Below, piece after piece: positions 5,485-6,188 of a stretch of DNA of 6,188 nucleotides. Below the pieces are notes generated by a model, which worked only from the letters and a program-made list of their open reading frames with translations, did not search any database and had not been told where the DNA came from. The DNA lies in contig JAUYGP010000354.1 in NCBI GenBank assembly GCA_030690515.1, positions 1 through 6,188 on the forward strand, given 5' to 3'. A program made the translations under genes and the position numbers. The stretch comes from Giesbergeria sp. (GTDB lineage Bacteria > Pseudomonadota > Gammaproteobacteria > Burkholderiales > Burkholderiaceae_C). How positions within the stretch are numbered: position 1 is the stretch's first letter; every line of letters begins with the position of its first letter.

Positions 5485-5894
5485 ACTACCCCATCCAGAA
5501 GACCGAGACGCAGTGGCAGGAAGCGCTGCAGGCCAAGAACGCGGAACCGGGCGCTTTGGCAATCACCCGCCACGCTGCCACCGAGCGCCCATTTACCGGC
5601 AAGTTCGAAGCCCATTGGGACGACGGCAGCTACCACTGCATCTGCTGCGGCAACAAGCTGTTTGACTCGGGCACCAAGTTCGACGCGGGCTGCGGCTGGC
5701 CCAGCTTCTCGCAGGCCGTGCCCGGTGCCATTGCCGAAATCACCGACAGCAGCCACGGCATGAGCCGCACCGAAACAGTGTGTGCACAATGCGGGTCGCA
5801 CCTGGGCCACGTTTTCGAGGATGGCCCGGCCCCCACAGGCCTGCGCTATTGCATGAACTCGGCGTCGCTGGACTTTGCTCCAGACGCCTCCTGA
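5481..5894 (+). CDS. msrB: Peptide-methionine (R)-S-oxide reductase MsrB
   Basis: A 137-residue single-domain MsrB, normal for the cytoplasmic form; it reduces the R-epimer of methionine sulfoxide in proteins using thioredoxin. The sequence shows the structural zinc cysteines C53/C56 (YHCICCGNKLF) and C101/C104 (CAQCGSHLGH), the GCGWPSF motif with C71, likely the resolving cysteine, and the catalytic C124 in RYCMNSASL with N126. H108 and H110-region residues of SHLGHVF line the active site in the family. Its ATG overlaps the selO stop as ATGA, a classic arrangement for translational coupling, and no separate strong ribosome binding site is seen. Co-expression with SelO places reversible protein AMPylation and methionine repair in one redox-response unit (inference). 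No signal peptide. Confidence 0.97.
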   Translation: MNYPIQKTETQWQEALQAKNAEPGALAITRHAATERPFTGKFEAHWDDGSYHCICCGNKLFDSGTKFDAGCGWPSFSQAVPGAIAEITDSSHGMSRTETVCAQCGSHLGHVFEDGPAPTGLRYCMNSASLDFAPDAS

Positions 5895-5915
5895 CAAGGC
5901 ACCACCGCCCAAGCT

Positions 5916-6188
5916 ATGAAACTGCTGATCGACTTTTTCCCCATCATCCTGTTCTTTGTTGCCTTCAAGTTCTGGGGCATCTACGTTGCGACAGGCATCG
6001 CCATCGCCGCCACCGTGGTGCAAATTGCCTACCTGCGAATCAAGCACGGCAAGGTCGAGCCCATGCAATGGCTCAGCCTGGGAGTGATCGTGCTCTTTGG
6101 CGGAGCGACCCTGCTGGCGCACAGCGAAACCTTCATCAAATGGAAGCCCACGGTGCTTTACTGGCTGATGGGCAGCACCCTGATCGTG
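5916..6188 (+). CDS. yciB: Septation protein A / inner-membrane-spanning protein YciB (partial)
   Basis: The first 91 codons are present and the frame is still open at the right edge; family members are about 180 residues. It starts MKLLIDFFPIILFFVAFKFW, the hallmark of YciB/IspZ, with predicted membrane helices at about residues 6-20, 24-40, 50-68 and a further one beginning near 79. Loop motifs include IKHGKVEPMQWLSLG (42-56) and SETFIKWKPTVLYWL (70-84), also typical. YciB is an inner-membrane protein linked to cell-envelope synthesis and septation; its biochemical role is not firmly established. It follows msrB after 21 bp on the same strand, so it is probably in the same operon. No strong Shine-Dalgarno is visible, only AAGG well upstream. 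Confidence 0.95.
   Translation, partial: MKLLIDFFPIILFFVAFKFWGIYVATGIAIAATVVQIAYLRIKHGKVEPMQWLSLGVIVLFGGATLLAHSETFIKWKPTVLYWLMGSTLIV

Overview
The window is GC-rich (roughly 60-65% over most of its length) and tightly packed. Its gene content (a Leu/Ile/Val-type ABC binding protein, Crp/Fnr and AraC regulators, and a selO-msrB-yciB cluster), codon use and protein sequences suggest a beta-proteobacterium of the Burkholderiales, most likely Comamonadaceae (Acidovorax/Rhodoferax/Polaromonas-like). That placement is an inference from sequence style, not a database result.

Layout. (1) 1-163, minus: the N-terminus of a periplasmic binding protein, running off the left edge. (2) 164-321: a divergent regulatory region with a Crp-like dyad (TGTCG-N6-CGACA), a second 16-bp dyad and a -10-like box just before the next gene. 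(3) 322-1008, plus: a Crp/Fnr-family regulator. (4) 1027-2736, minus: a type-B carboxylesterase lipoprotein, convergent with the regulator. (5) 2737-2870: a second divergent regulatory region. (6) 2871-3950, plus: an AraC-family regulator with an arabinose_bd-type N-terminal domain. (7) 3994-5484, plus: selO (protein AMPylase), overlapping by 4 bp (8) 5481-5894 msrB (methionine-R-sulfoxide reductase), followed by (9) 5916-6188, the first half of septation protein A (yciB/ispZ), running off the right edge. No stretch longer than about 160 bp lacks a gene.

Function. The left part reads as two divergent regulator/target pairs: Crp/Fnr with an ABC uptake system, and AraC with an esterase. The right part is a probable co-transcribed cluster for redox protein control and repair (SelO, MsrB) leading into a cell-envelope protein.

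The points most worth a second look are: the 5-6-5 dyad centred exactly 61.5 bp upstream of the regulator's ATG, combined with a -10 box placed as if the mRNA were leaderless; the same GACAAT-N6-ATG arrangement before selO; and an AT-rich, doubly palindromic segment inside the selO coding sequence that resembles a dispersed Comamonadaceae repeat. I found no tRNA, rRNA, CRISPR array, insertion sequence or clearly undescribed multigene system.
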